Shown: positions 26,782-35,562 of the stretch, in pieces
Position numbering within the stretch: the first letter of the stretch is position 1
Layout: each line of letters opens with the position of its first letter
Source of the DNA: Candidatus Sulfuritelmatomonas gaucii
GTDB lineage: Bacteria > Acidobacteriota > Terriglobia > Terriglobales > Acidobacteriaceae
Assembly (NCBI GenBank): GCA_900290245.1
Contig: OKRB01000086.1
Coordinates: forward strand, 142,645 to 206,644
Reading direction: 5' to 3'
DNA: 64,000 nt
Translations under genes and position numbers: made by a program
The notes under the pieces: generated by a model
What the model was told of the DNA's origin: nothing
The model's input: only the letters and a program-made list of their open reading frames with translations
The model's database searches: none

Positions 26782-28467
26782 ATGAGACCATTTCTGCTCT
26801 CTCTTCTGCTGATCTCTGCGGCGATCGCTTTGCCCGCCCAGGAATACACGCTCGGCCCTGATTCGCAGCCGCAAGACGGCACTCCCAAGGGCACGGTAAT
26901 CAAGTTCGTGCTCCCGCCGGGAAAGTACTATCCGGGAACACCGCACAACTGCGCCGTGTATGTGCCCGCGCAGTTCGACCCGAGCAAGCCCACGCCATTC
27001 ATGATTTTCCTGGACGGAGGCCAGGCGCTGGGAAGCTCGATGCGGGTGCCGGTGGTCTTCGACAACCTGATCGCCAGGCACGAAATCCCCGCAATGATCG
27101 GCATCTTCGTCGATCCCGGTATTCTGCCTGTTGTTTCCGATACGGACCAGAACCGCTACAACCGCATCTACGAATACGACTCGATGACGCCGCGGTTTGC
27201 CGACTTTCTTCTTAATGAACTCATTCCCGCGGTGGCGAAGAGCTATAACCTCTCTAAGAGCCCTGACGACCGCGGTCTGAGCGGCGTCAGCACCGGCGCG
27301 GTAGGCGCGTTCATGGCGGCGTGGAACCGGCCTGACCAGTTTCATCGCGTGCTGAGCTTCATCGGCACGTATGTTGCGATGAAAGGCGCGGATCGATTGC
27401 CGGCACTGGTGCGCAGGACAGAACCGAAGCCGATCCGCATTTTCATGCAGGACGGAACCAACGATCACATTGTGCCCACCCAGACTTATGGGACATCGTT
27501 TGCCGGAAGCTGGCCGATCAACAACCAGGTCATGTACGAGGCGCTCGAGTTCGAGGGCTACGACGTGAAGCTGGTGATGGGCACGGAGGGCCATAACCTG
27601 AAGCAGGGCGGCGCGATTTTGCCCGATGCGCTGCGCTGGCTGTGGCGCGACTATCCGCAGCCGGTCGTGGTGCATGAGCCCGCCGCGGTGCACGAGCCAG
27701 ACTGGGATCCGGTCGCAAAGGTCTTTTCGACAATCTATGTGGACAAGCCATGGCAGCAAATCGGCGGCGAGTTTCATTCGATCTACAGCCTGACCGCCGA
27801 TCGCAATGGGAATGTCTATTTCCCGGATCCGGTAGCGGGATGCGTTGATCGTGTGGACGCGACGGGCAAGGTGACACACTTTACCGAGCCGCCAGACTAC
27901 GCGTCGATCGTGCGCATGGGCGTCGGTGATCAGCTTTACACTTACGAACCATCGACCGCCGACATTGTTGCTTCGAGCACGCTGACCGCCGTGGCGAGCG
28001 GCGAACGGACGATCATCAGGAACCTCGCCGGTGTGAAGGATTTTGCCGTTACGCAGAAAGGAGCGATCTACTTCATTGATGGTTCGTCGGCGACGATCGG
28101 GTTCATCGATTCTGCCGGTGAGGCGAAGACCGCGTTACGCTGGGCCGATCTGGACGGGGAGATGACCTTACCGCATGGGCTGACTCTCTCGCCCGACCAA
28201 TCGATGCTGGTGGTGAGCGATGGGGTTTCTCGCTATAGCTGGTCGTTCCAGATTGCACCCGATGGCTCACTCGAAAACGGCGAGCCGTTTTACAGGATGG
28301 AATTGCCCGAGACGACCATGCTGCCATGGCAGAGCGGAACTCGAGGCGCGATGGAGGACACAGCCGGCATGGTGTATTTCGCCACGCCCCTCGGCATTCA
28401 AATCTGCATGGAAAACGGACGAGTCGCCGAGATTTTGAATTGCCGGCGCCGGGCGCCGAGCCGCTGA
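26782..28467 (+). CDS. Secreted esterase / SMP-30-like (gluconolactonase-type) fusion, frameshifted near the 3' end
   Basis: A signal peptide (FLLSLLLISAAIALPAQ) precedes an alpha/beta-hydrolase of the enterochelin-esterase/putative-esterase type at about residues 40-290. PFMIFLDGGQALG is there, and a nucleophile Ser lies in GLSGVSTGAVGAFM. TEGHNLKQGG may supply the His. Residues 310-560 form a six-bladed propeller of the SMP-30/gluconolactonase type (SIYSLTADRNGNVYFPDP, LPHGLTLSPDQSMLVVSDG). The frame ends in CRRRAPSR instead of the usual last blade; that blade is found in another frame (28440-28604). The substrate is unknown. Confidence 0.8.
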   Translation: MRPFLLSLLLISAAIALPAQEYTLGPDSQPQDGTPKGTVIKFVLPPGKYYPGTPHNCAVYVPAQFDPSKPTPFMIFLDGGQALGSSMRVPVVFDNLIARHEIPAMIGIFVDPGILPVVSDTDQNRYNRIYEYDSMTPRFADFLLNELIPAVAKSYNLSKSPDDRGLSGVSTGAVGAFMAAWNRPDQFHRVLSFIGTYVAMKGADRLPALVRRTEPKPIRIFMQDGTNDHIVPTQTYGTSFAGSWPINNQVMYEALEFEGYDVKLVMGTEGHNLKQGGAILPDALRWLWRDYPQPVVVHEPAAVHEPDWDPVAKVFSTIYVDKPWQQIGGEFHSIYSLTADRNGNVYFPDPVAGCVDRVDATGKVTHFTEPPDYASIVRMGVGDQLYTYEPSTADIVASSTLTAVASGERTIIRNLAGVKDFAVTQKGAIYFIDGSSATIGFIDSAGEAKTALRWADLDGEMTLPHGLTLSPDQSMLVVSDGVSRYSWSFQIAPDGSLENGEPFYRMELPETTMLPWQSGTRGAMEDTAGMVYFATPLGIQICMENGRVAEILNCRRRAPSR

Positions 28468-28604
28468 GCGCGATCACCTTTTCCGGCGCAGGCGATGCAG
28501 ACTGGATCTACGCCGCGCAGGGCGGCAAGCTGTACCGGCGGCCGGTGAAGGTGACCGGAGCGAATGCATGGACGGTGATGAAGCCGCCAAAGCCGACGCT
28601 TTAA
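28440..28604 (+). pseudogene. Frameshifted C-terminal blade of the esterase/SMP-30 fusion
   Basis: Read one frame back from 28440, the sequence gives LPAPGAEPLSAITFSGAGDA, then DWIYAAQGGKLYRRPVK and a TAA stop at 28602-28604. This is the expected last propeller blade of an SMP-30-like domain. One missing base near 28440 (AAT-[N]TG-CCG) would restore a 607-residue protein. Confidence 0.7.
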
Positions 28605-28656
28605 AGCACGGAAAAGGCGCCATGAAAAAGGTCCTCAATCAGATTGCGCAAAATCT

Positions 28657-28680
28657 AAGGGCCGCCCACAGGCGGTCCTT
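28657..28680 (-). terminator. Probable terminator of the ACIII-cytochrome oxidase operon
   Basis: Inverted repeat AAGGGCCGCC (28657-28666) and GGCGGTCCTT (28671-28680) with a CACA loop and one wobble pair. On the minus strand it is followed by AGATTTTGCG. It lies about 40 bases beyond the ctaF stop. Confidence 0.55.
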
Positions 28681-28716
28681 CAAGCTAAAGGCTAAGAGCT
28701 AACGGCCATTAGCTGC
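28681..28716. repeat. AGCT-type intergenic repeat
   Basis: CAAGCTAAAGGCTAAGAGCT followed by AACGGCCATTAGCTGCTC, made of GCTAA/AGCT units and including AGCTAA(N6)TTAGCT (28697-28714). It is adjacent to the putative operon terminator and belongs to the same repeat family as 17577-17605 and 50056-50216. Confidence 0.5.
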
Positions 28717-28720
28717 TCTT

Positions 28721-29068
28721 CTACCAGCGCCCCCAAGCGCGGCTCATGTAGTCCGTGAGCGTCATGCTGATGAGCACGAGGAACATGAAGAAGCCCGAAG
28801 CGACAGTCAGCTTGGTAAGCCTGCGGCTGTACTTGACATGCATGAAGAACAACACCACGAGGATCATCTTGGTGGAAGCGATGGCCAGCGCGGCAACCGG
28901 ATTCCAGAAAATAGTGACGCCATGCGCGATATGCCACTCACCGAGGTCGAAGTAGGAGGCGAGCACAGTAAGCGCCGTGCCCGTCAGCAACGCCAAGAGA
29001 ATGATCACATAGGTGAAAGGGCTTACGATGTGGTGTTCCTGCTCGTGTTGTTGATGCTGTTCGCTCAT
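28721..29068 (-). CDS. ctaF: Cytochrome c oxidase subunit IV (small membrane subunit)
   Basis: Small accessory subunit of the haem-copper oxidase, 115 residues from the ATG at 29068, which has AGGGGA about 9 bases upstream. Three membrane segments are visible: FTYVIILLALLTGTALTVLA, VAALAIASTKMILVVLFFMH and FFMFLVLISMTLTDYM. The MILVVLFFMHVKYS motif is characteristic of bacterial COX4/CyoD proteins. It is the last gene of the operon, 13 bases after ctaE. Confidence 0.88.
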   Translation of the reverse strand: MSEQHQQHEQEHHIVSPFTYVIILLALLTGTALTVLASYFDLGEWHIAHGVTIFWNPVAALAIASTKMILVVLFFMHVKYSRRLTKLTVASGFFMFLVLISMTLTDYMSRAWGRW

Positions 29069-29081
29069 GCGCTTCAATCCC

Positions 29082-29834
29082 CTAGTGCCTGCTGATCAAA
29101 TACAACAGGGCGAAGAGATAAATCCAGATGATATCGACGAAGTGCCAGTAGAGCCCGAAGTTTTCGACAAACGTTACGTGTCCTGATGTGTAGGCGCCAT
29201 GCTTCGCGCGGATTATCATGAACACAAGGATCGAGACGCCAATCAACATGTGCAGCGCATGCATGCCGGTCATGGCGAAGTAGAGAAAGAAATACTCCTG
29301 TGTCTTCTGGGCCATATCCGGAGACAATGGCTGGTCGTGGTATTCCTTGTAGACTTCAGGGTCTGAGGCAGGATTGAGAAAGGCCTGTTCGCTGTAACGC
29401 AGGCCGGGAACGTGGAACTTTTCCCATTTTTCGTGCCACTCAATACCCTTGATGCCAAGGAAGACGAGGCCGAACAGGAAGGTGAGGCAGAGAAAAAGAA
29501 GCAACAGCCCTTTGCGGCGCACCTCTGCGGACCATACGGACATGGCCATAGTGAAGCTGGAGATAATAAGGACCGCGGTGTTGGCCGTACCCCAGAAGAT
29601 GCTTAATTGGTGCGAGCCTTCGACGAAGGCAGGGTAATACCAGTTGCGCATGATCATGTAGGCGACGAACAGGCCGCCAAAGAACATGATCTCGGTGAGC
29701 AGGAAGAGCCACATGGCGAAGTTCGTGGCGTCGAACTGCTGGTCGACCGTCTCGAAGTGATGGCGCTGGTACGACGGATGTTCGTGGTGCTCTTCCGCCA
29801 GCGCGTTGTTGGCAACTGTGGTGCTATCCGACAC
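29082..29834 (-). CDS. ctaE: Cytochrome c oxidase subunit III
   Basis: Membrane subunit III of the caa3-type oxidase, with an N-terminal His-rich cytosolic part (EEHHEHPSYQRHHF). Conserved membrane motifs are ATNFAMWLFLLTEIMFFGG and MTGMHALHMLIGVSILVFM, ending in VENFGLYWHFVDIIWIYLFA. The true start is GTG at 29834, which shares its G with the ctaD stop (TAGTG) and has AGAGGTGG upstream; the longer frame to 29885 would overlap ctaD. Translational coupling to ctaD is likely. Confidence 0.93.
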   Translation of the reverse strand: MSDSTTVANNALAEEHHEHPSYQRHHFETVDQQFDATNFAMWLFLLTEIMFFGGLFVAYMIMRNWYYPAFVEGSHQLSIFWGTANTAVLIISSFTMAMSVWSAEVRRKGLLLLFLCLTFLFGLVFLGIKGIEWHEKWEKFHVPGLRYSEQAFLNPASDPEVYKEYHDQPLSPDMAQKTQEYFFLYFAMTGMHALHMLIGVSILVFMIIRAKHGAYTSGHVTFVENFGLYWHFVDIIWIYLFALLYLISRH

Positions 29835-31507
29835 TAAACCACCTCTTCCTGCTGCTGACGGGCGCGATTCTGTTTTTCCAGCCACTCGTAGTCGTAGGCT
29901 TCGTGGTCCATGATGGGGATCTCAGCAAAGTTCTCGGTCAGCGGCGGAGACTGCGTCTGCCACTCGAGCCCGGTTGCCTGCCAGGGATTGTCCCCGGCGA
30001 TGGCGCCATACTTCAGCGACCAGGTCAGATAAAGAATCGGCAGAAGGTATCCGACGCCGAGAACCGTCGCGCCTGCGGTCGAGAAGACGTTGAGCACCTG
30101 GAACTCCGGCGGATACGCCGCATAGCGCCGGGGCATGCCCAGTGTGCCCAGGATGAACTGCGGGAAGAAGGTGAGATTGAATCCGATGAACGTGATCAAC
30201 GCCGCGAGCTGCGAGATTTTTTCCGGGTACATGCGGCCCGTCCATTTTGGCCACCAGAAGTGGATGCCGGAAAGGAAGGCCATCAACATGCCGCCCACCA
30301 TGACGAAATGGAAATGGGCCACGACAAAGTAGGTCTCGGTGAGATGGATGTCGGTGCCTGTCGATCCGAGAAAGACGCCCGTCATGCCGCCGATGGTGAA
30401 CAGACCCATGAAGCCGATGGAATAGAGCATCGGCGTCTCAAAGGTAACGGATCCCTTGTAGAGGGTGAACGACCAGTTGAAGATCTTGATGGCCGATGGG
30501 ACCGCGACCATCATGGTGAGCAGCGAGAAGACCAGGGCTGCGTAATTCGAGATGCCCATGATGAACATGTGATGGGCCCAGACAAAGAAGGCGAAGACCG
30601 CAATCGCCACTGAAGAAAATGCGACAGCGGTATAGCCAAAGACACGCTTGCGGCTGAAGGTCGAGACGACTTCTGAGATCACCCCGAAGCCGGGCAGGAT
30701 CATGATGTAGACCGCGGGATGGGAGTAGAACCAGAACAGGTGCTGGAAAAGGAGCGGGTCGCCGCCAAAGGCAGGATCGAAAACACCGATGTGAAAGACG
30801 CGCTCAAGTGCGACAAGCGTCAGGGTGATGGCCAGCACCGGCGTGCCCAGAACCATGAGAATGGCGGCTGCGTAGTTCGACCACAGAAACAGCGGCAACC
30901 GAAACCACGTCATGCCCGGGCAGCGCATCTTGTGGATGGTGACGATGAAGTTAAGCCCGGTAAGGATCGAACTGAAACCGGCCACGAACACCGACAGGGC
31001 CGCGGAAACGACATGAGTGTTCAGATAGTGCGTGGAAAGTGGGGTGGTGAAGGTCCAGCCTGTATCCACGCCGCCGACGGCCATCGTATAGATCATCATG
31101 ATGCCGGCAATGACATAGAGATACCAGCTCAGTAGATTGATCTTGGGCAATGCCAGGTCCTTGGCCCCGACCATCATGGGGACAAGGAAATTTCCGATGG
31201 TGGCCGGCACCGATGGCACCAGGAAGAAGAACACCATGATGAGGCCGTGCATCGAGAACACCTTGTTATAGGTGTCTGCGGCCATCAGGTCGCTTTGCGG
31301 CGTTAGAAGCTCGAGCCGGATGAGTCCTGCGAGAGCTCCGCCGATAAAGAAGAAGAATGTAATCGAAATCAGGTACAGCGTCGCGATCCGCTTGTGATCG
31401 CTGGTCAACAGCCAGCTCAGCAAGCCATTCTCCTTCGTGATGAAGTTCATCTTGGGAATCCTGGCTGTGGACTGATCGGGAAGACTCAGAATGGTGGCAG
31501 CGCTCAT
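29834..31507 (-). CDS. ctaD: Cytochrome c oxidase subunit I
   Basis: The catalytic subunit with haem a and the haem a3-CuB centre, 557 residues and about twelve helices. Diagnostic motifs include the low-spin haem ligand in [14 protein letters not shown], the CuB/cross-linked His-Tyr helix in [17 protein letters not shown], the CuB His pair in AHHMFIMG, and [13 protein letters not shown] for the last haem ligands. It overlaps ctaC by ATGA and ctaE by one base, so the three are coupled. Confidence 0.97.
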   Translation of the reverse strand: MSAATILSLPDQSTARIPKMNFITKENGLLSWLLTSDHKRIATLYLISITFFFFIGGALAGLIRLELLTPQSDLMAADTYNKVFSMHGLIMVFFFLVPSVPATIGNFLVPMMVGAKDLALPKINLLSWYLYVIAGIMMIYTMAVGGVDTGWTFTTPLSTHYLNTHVVSAALSVFVAGFSSILTGLNFIVTIHKMRCPGMTWFRLPLFLWSNYAAAILMVLGTPVLAITLTLVALERVFHIGVFDPAFGGDPLLFQHLFWFYSHPAVYIMILPGFGVISEVVSTFSRKRVFGYTAVAFSSVAIAVFAFFVWAHHMFIMGISNYAALVFSLLTMMVAVPSAIKIFNWSFTLYKGSVTFETPMLYSIGFMGLFTIGGMTGVFLGSTGTDIHLTETYFVVAHFHFVMVGGMLMAFLSGIHFWWPKWTGRMYPEKISQLAALITFIGFNLTFFPQFILGTLGMPRRYAAYPPEFQVLNVFSTAGATVLGVGYLLPILYLTWSLKYGAIAGDNPWQATGLEWQTQSPPLTENFAEIPIMDHEAYDYEWLEKQNRARQQQEEVV

Positions 31508-32574
31508 GGCTTGACCTCCTTCTGCGCCGCAGGTTTCTGGCCCGGGGATGGCGCGGTTTCATTCGGTGGAATATCGGTAGTGTTCAGCGTCTCCTGGACG
31601 CGATAGTCGGAGTCAAGATTTTTGATGTATTCAACGAGAGCAATCACGCCTTCTTCGCTGACCTGCCCTTGATAGGTTGGCATGATGGGCGAGTAGCCCT
31701 GAGTGATGTTCTGCGAGGGGTTCAAAATGGCCTGACGCAGGTAGGCGTCGTCGGCGGTCACCGTCTGGCCCGTGGAGAGCGTCAGGCTGGAGTCGTAGAC
31801 GTTGACTAGGTTCGGCCCCCGCGCATCGGGCCGGGAATTATGGCATGCATTGCAGCTCAGGCTCGCGAAAAGGCGCTCGCCATCCATCGCCAGCGAGTTT
31901 CCGCTCGTTGAGCCGGCCAGCCACTTCTTGAAATCGTCCGGCGTCATCACGACGACCTCGCCGATCATCTGCGAGTGATTGGTGCCGCAGTATTGGGTAC
32001 AGAACAGGTGATAGGTGCCGGGCGTGGTGGCTTCAAACCAGGCCGACGTATACCGGCCGGGAATGGCTTCGCGCTTCACGCGGAAGGCCGGAATCGAAAA
32101 ACTGTGAAACACATCCTGCGAGATGATCGTCAACTGGATCGGCTGACCCGTGGGGATGTGGAGCGCATTGATCTCATGCTGTCCGCCGGGATGCTCGATC
32201 TTCCACATCCACTGCTTGCCGACCACATAGATGTTCATGGCATTGGCGGGCGGCGTGTAGATGCGGAAATACAACAGCGCGCCCCAGACGAAGATGACCA
32301 GGAAAATGCCGAGCGGAATGATGGTCCAGGTAGCTTCAAGAAGCGTTGAGCCCTCGATTTGAACGGCATGAGGATGGCGCTTCTTGTTGTAAAGGATAGA
32401 AAAAGCCACGATCAGCAGCGTCACTATCGTGAGACCGACAAGGCTCACCAGAACCATGAAGAAGTAGAGCGCATCCATTTGCGGCGCGATCTTCGACGCC
32501 TCCGGTGGATAGAGCTGGAAGTGCTCCAACCACTTGTCAAGAAATTGCCAAAGTACTGGGCTGATGTGGTCCAT
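31504..32574 (-). CDS. ctaC: Cytochrome c oxidase subunit II with fused cytochrome c domain (caa3 type)
   Basis: Subunit II accepts electrons. Two membrane helices (about residues 38-60 and 82-105) precede a cupredoxin domain with CuA ligands His157, Cys192, Cys196, His200 and Met203 ([13 protein letters not shown]). A C-terminal cytochrome c domain has CNACH (Cys241, Cys244, His245) and an axial Met candidate in [15 protein letters not shown]. The fused haem makes this caa3-type. It starts 5 bases after the Sco gene ends. Confidence 0.95.
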   Translation of the reverse strand: MDHISPVLWQFLDKWLEHFQLYPPEASKIAPQMDALYFFMVLVSLVGLTIVTLLIVAFSILYNKKRHPHAVQIEGSTLLEATWTIIPLGIFLVIFVWGALLYFRIYTPPANAMNIYVVGKQWMWKIEHPGGQHEINALHIPTGQPIQLTIISQDVFHSFSIPAFRVKREAIPGRYTSAWFEATTPGTYHLFCTQYCGTNHSQMIGEVVVMTPDDFKKWLAGSTSGNSLAMDGERLFASLSCNACHNSRPDARGPNLVNVYDSSLTLSTGQTVTADDAYLRQAILNPSQNITQGYSPIMPTYQGQVSEEGVIALVEYIKNLDSDYRVQETLNTTDIPPNETAPSPGQKPAAQKEVKP

Positions 32575-32578
32575 TCCT

Positions 32579-33529
32579 TTATCCGTTCACTCTCTTTGGT
32601 GCCCCGTGGGGCCCCGTTCCCAATGCATGATCATGCCGTGCGTCGCGGCGAAACATCATCAGCATGAAACCGCCCAGGAGCACAAGCGTCACCAGTCCTC
32701 CGAGCTGCACCACCCGCGAAATGATAAGGTCGTGCGTGTTCGACGCAGGGTTGTAGTGGTAGCAGTAGGTCAGAATATTGTCGACCGGCGAACCGATCTT
32801 GTTTGACGACGCCTCATCGAGACCCAGCAACATGTCCTTGGGCGAATACTCAACTCCCATGTAGTACTGCGCCAGTTTGCCCTGTGGCGTGACAATTTGA
32901 ATCGAGCTGGCGTGCGCATACTGTGTGAGGTCGCTGCCGGGCACCTTGAGCTTGACGTAGCGGAAACCAACAGCCTGCGTGAGGGCGTCGATGTTGGCCT
33001 GCGTCCCGGTGAGGAAGTGCCACCCGTCCGCCGTCTCCGGATGGCCGTAGCGCTTGAGATAGGTGCGCTTCTTTTCAGCGGCCAGATCGGTTCCTTCAGT
33101 GGGGTCGATGCTGACCACGACGATATTGAAATCCTTGCCGGGCACGAAGCGCACCATCTCGAGAGCGCTCGTCAAACCATCAAGCTCTTCAGAGCAGAGC
33201 ATCGGGCAGCGGTAGTACACCAGCGCGAGGATGGCCGGCTTTTTGCCGAAGTAGCTGCCCAGCGCAACCTGCCTGCCGGCATCGTCAGTAAAGGTGAGAT
33301 TGAGCGGCAACTGTGTGTTGAGGTGCTGGTCGATTCCTACGCCGTTGAGGATCGCGGGCGGCTGGTCATTCGACGGCGCGGGCTGGGTGTTTGAAGCAGG
33401 GAGCCCTTTATCGCCGTAATTCGATGCCTGTGCCGCGGCGAGCGTGGCGCCAAGGATGAGCACAATCATGCCCGCCGTGGCCACCGCCGCGCCGCGCCGG
33501 CATTTCCGGATTGTGCTTCTCAACTGCAT
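32579..33529 (-). CDS. SCO1/SenC-family copper chaperone for CuA assembly
   Basis: A thioredoxin-fold protein that delivers copper to oxidase subunit II. An N-terminal signal/anchor helix (GMIVLILGATLAAAQ) precedes the domain. The copper ligands are Cys108 and Cys112 in RCPMLC and His206 in TQYAHASS. A C-terminal membrane helix (about residues 278-296, VVQLGGLVTLVLLGGFMLMM) gives a second anchor, which is less common in Sco proteins but seen in ACIII-linked operons. It lies directly upstream of ctaC, as expected for its client. Confidence 0.9.
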   Translation of the reverse strand: MQLRSTIRKCRRGAAVATAGMIVLILGATLAAAQASNYGDKGLPASNTQPAPSNDQPPAILNGVGIDQHLNTQLPLNLTFTDDAGRQVALGSYFGKKPAILALVYYRCPMLCSEELDGLTSALEMVRFVPGKDFNIVVVSIDPTEGTDLAAEKKRTYLKRYGHPETADGWHFLTGTQANIDALTQAVGFRYVKLKVPGSDLTQYAHASSIQIVTPQGKLAQYYMGVEYSPKDMLLGLDEASSNKIGSPVDNILTYCYHYNPASNTHDLIISRVVQLGGLVTLVLLGGFMLMMFRRDARHDHALGTGPHGAPKRVNG

Positions 33530-33620
33530 GATGCAATCTCCTTCGAGCTAAAGCCCTGACCCGTCGTACGCCGTTGCAAACTCGGAATCCTAATCCCGGG
33601 AGGGATCCTGTTCCCTGTCT

Positions 33621-34253
33621 TTACTGCTCACCGCGCTGTGCCTTGAGCGCCTCTTCGTGTTCCTCTTCCTGCTCGAACGCGGTGCGCGCAAATCCATCGG
33701 TCAGCGGCATGACGACCACCGGCCGGTTGTCGCCCGTCATGGGCGGCTGCACCTGTGCGGGCGGCGCTACCTGCAATCCCTGCTGAGCAATCAGTTCCAT
33801 CGCGCGATCGATGGGAATCCTCACCGTACCCTTCGATTGATCGATCCAGGTGTAGTTGTCGAGCAACAAGTCCTCGCGCGCGTGCAGTTCAGCGATATCC
33901 TGGTTGCCGTCATCGAACTGTAGCCGCGGCGCCGGGAAGCTCTGCGTAAGCGTCGCGATCTTGTTCTGCAGTTCTGGGTTCGAAGGCAAGTTGCCGAGCT
34001 GGCGCACATCCACCGTCTTGGTCCACTTGGTGTTCGGCCCGTCTTCCTTATTCATATGGGCATTGATGACCTTGCCAATTCCGTAGCAAACCAGGCCCGT
34101 GACCGCGGCAAAGATGGCAAGCGCGGTCAGGAACACAACAATTCCCGTGATGCTCGCATCGGTCCGCTCGTATCCGGCCGATGCGTCAACTTCATGCTTT
34201 TCCGGCTCGTGCCCCTGTGACGGATCTCGATCGGGATGGTTATGCGTGGGCAT
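33621..34253 (-). CDS. Uncharacterised membrane-anchored protein in the ACIII-oxidase operon
   Basis: No recognised domain. A His/Asp/Glu-rich cytosolic N-terminus (about 35 residues) is followed by one membrane helix (ITGIVVFLTALAIFAAVTGL) and a periplasmic part of about 150 residues. Notable segments are APRLQFDDGNQDIAELHARE and TWIDQSKGTVRIPIDRAMEL. It has no Cys and no haem motif. Its start overlaps the actF stop by 14 bases, so it is translationally coupled to ACIII, and Sco follows. It is an assembly factor or accessory subunit candidate; this rests on position only. Confidence 0.75.
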   Translation of the reverse strand: MPTHNHPDRDPSQGHEPEKHEVDASAGYERTDASITGIVVFLTALAIFAAVTGLVCYGIGKVINAHMNKEDGPNTKWTKTVDVRQLGNLPSNPELQNKIATLTQSFPAPRLQFDDGNQDIAELHAREDLLLDNYTWIDQSKGTVRIPIDRAMELIAQQGLQVAPPAQVQPPMTGDNRPVVVMPLTDGFARTAFEQEEEHEEALKAQRGEQ

Positions 34254-35550
34254 GTTCAGGCTCCAGAATCTCCTTGAGATGCGGATCGTTCACCTGCACC
34301 AGCGGCCTGGTCTTCAGGCGCGTGCAGAAATAGGCAATCCAAAAGGCCGTCATGGCCACGGGCACCGCGATGTACTCGAGAATCCCCCAACTGAGATGCA
34401 GGTTGCGCGCGGCATCTTTGAAGCTCGGCTCGATAAGCCAGAACTGGTTCAATGCCACGGCGAAGATCATGATCTGGCAGACCAGGATCAGGCGCCGCTT
34501 GTTGCGTTTCAGGTCTCGCGACAGCAGCATCGTGAACGGAACCAGCCAGTGGAAGAGGAAATCGAGGGTAATGATGACGCCCCAGCCGCCCCGGATGCGG
34601 TCGAGGTACCAGTTGATTTCATTGGGCAGGTTTCCCGACCAGATGATGAGGAACTGCCCGAAGTTCAAATAAATATTGAGCATGACAAAGGCAAACGTAA
34701 GCTTGCCCAGGTCATGCTGTTCGGTCTGGCGCAGGATGGTTTTGAACGGCTCGGCCTTGGCGAGCGAAAGCGCAACAATGATGCCGAGCGCGAGCACCTG
34801 GAAACCCTGCTCGACAAGGAACAGCAGGCCGTAGACCGTCGAGAACCAGGTAACATCGATCGACATCACCCAGTAGATCGCCGCGGCGGTCATGGTCGCG
34901 GAGTAGATCACAATTCCAAGGCCGCTGACGTTCTCGAACTTCTTGATCCAGTACGGCGTGGTTTCCGGTCCTTGCGCATCGCGCTGCAATGCCAGCGCGT
35001 TCAGCCGCCACGCGTACAAGCCCCAGATGGCAAAACAGAGCAGACCGACCCAGAGGAACGCAAAAGGGTTCAACATCGGCCGCTTGAAGTTGAGGCAGTG
35101 CGCCTCGATCTCTGTAATCAGGCCAGCTTTCAACCCTGCCGCGGTAGCGCTGACGCTGGTGTAGTTCGCCCACAGGTAAAGCCGCTTCATGAAAATCGCG
35201 ATCACCACCCAGTAGACGAAGACCAATGGCAGGGTGCGGCTCATGGCCTCGAGCGGCCGGCGCAACAGCAAGCCCCACTTGCCTCCCGAGCAGTACTGCA
35301 CCATGAGCAGAGTCAGCCCGCCAACGGCAAATCCCCAGGTGATCACCGTACCCAGCGTCCAGGCGCGCAGGAAATGATCCCAACCCAGGTGGTCCTGCGA
35401 CTGGCCGAGGAACGCCAGAATCAAGGCGATCACCGAGAAAACAACCCCGGTCATCAGCGCGCGATTTCTCCAGCCGTCGACAAAGGCGGGTGCGCCGAGC
35501 TCCGCGGGGAGCGTCTTGGCGTGCGATGATGCGTGCGAGTCGTTAGCCAT
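34240..35550 (-). CDS. actF: Alternative Complex III quinol-interacting membrane subunit ActF
   Basis: A large integral membrane subunit of ACIII, related to ActC and the NrfD/PsrC family, with about ten predicted helices in 436 residues. Segments include WTLGTVITWGFAVGGLTLLM, YWVMSIDVTWFSTVYGLLFL and LDFLFHWLVPFTMLLSRD. ACIII oxidises menaquinol and reduces cytochrome c. It lies 12 bases after actE. There is no actG-like gene after it; the next gene is the uncharacterised 33621-34253 protein. Confidence 0.92.
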   Translation of the reverse strand: MANDSHASSHAKTLPAELGAPAFVDGWRNRALMTGVVFSVIALILAFLGQSQDHLGWDHFLRAWTLGTVITWGFAVGGLTLLMVQYCSGGKWGLLLRRPLEAMSRTLPLVFVYWVVIAIFMKRLYLWANYTSVSATAAGLKAGLITEIEAHCLNFKRPMLNPFAFLWVGLLCFAIWGLYAWRLNALALQRDAQGPETTPYWIKKFENVSGLGIVIYSATMTAAAIYWVMSIDVTWFSTVYGLLFLVEQGFQVLALGIIVALSLAKAEPFKTILRQTEQHDLGKLTFAFVMLNIYLNFGQFLIIWSGNLPNEINWYLDRIRGGWGVIITLDFLFHWLVPFTMLLSRDLKRNKRRLILVCQIMIFAVALNQFWLIEPSFKDAARNLHLSWGILEYIAVPVAMTAFWIAYFCTRLKTRPLVQVNDPHLKEILEPEHAHA

Positions 35551-35562
35551 TCCTAAGCGTCC

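Noticed and set aside
34099..35529. A 476-codon plus-strand open frame opposite actF
   Set aside because: It is antisense to a well-supported membrane protein; its translation is rich in Arg, Gln, His and Pro with no domain, as expected of a shadow frame in GC-rich DNA.
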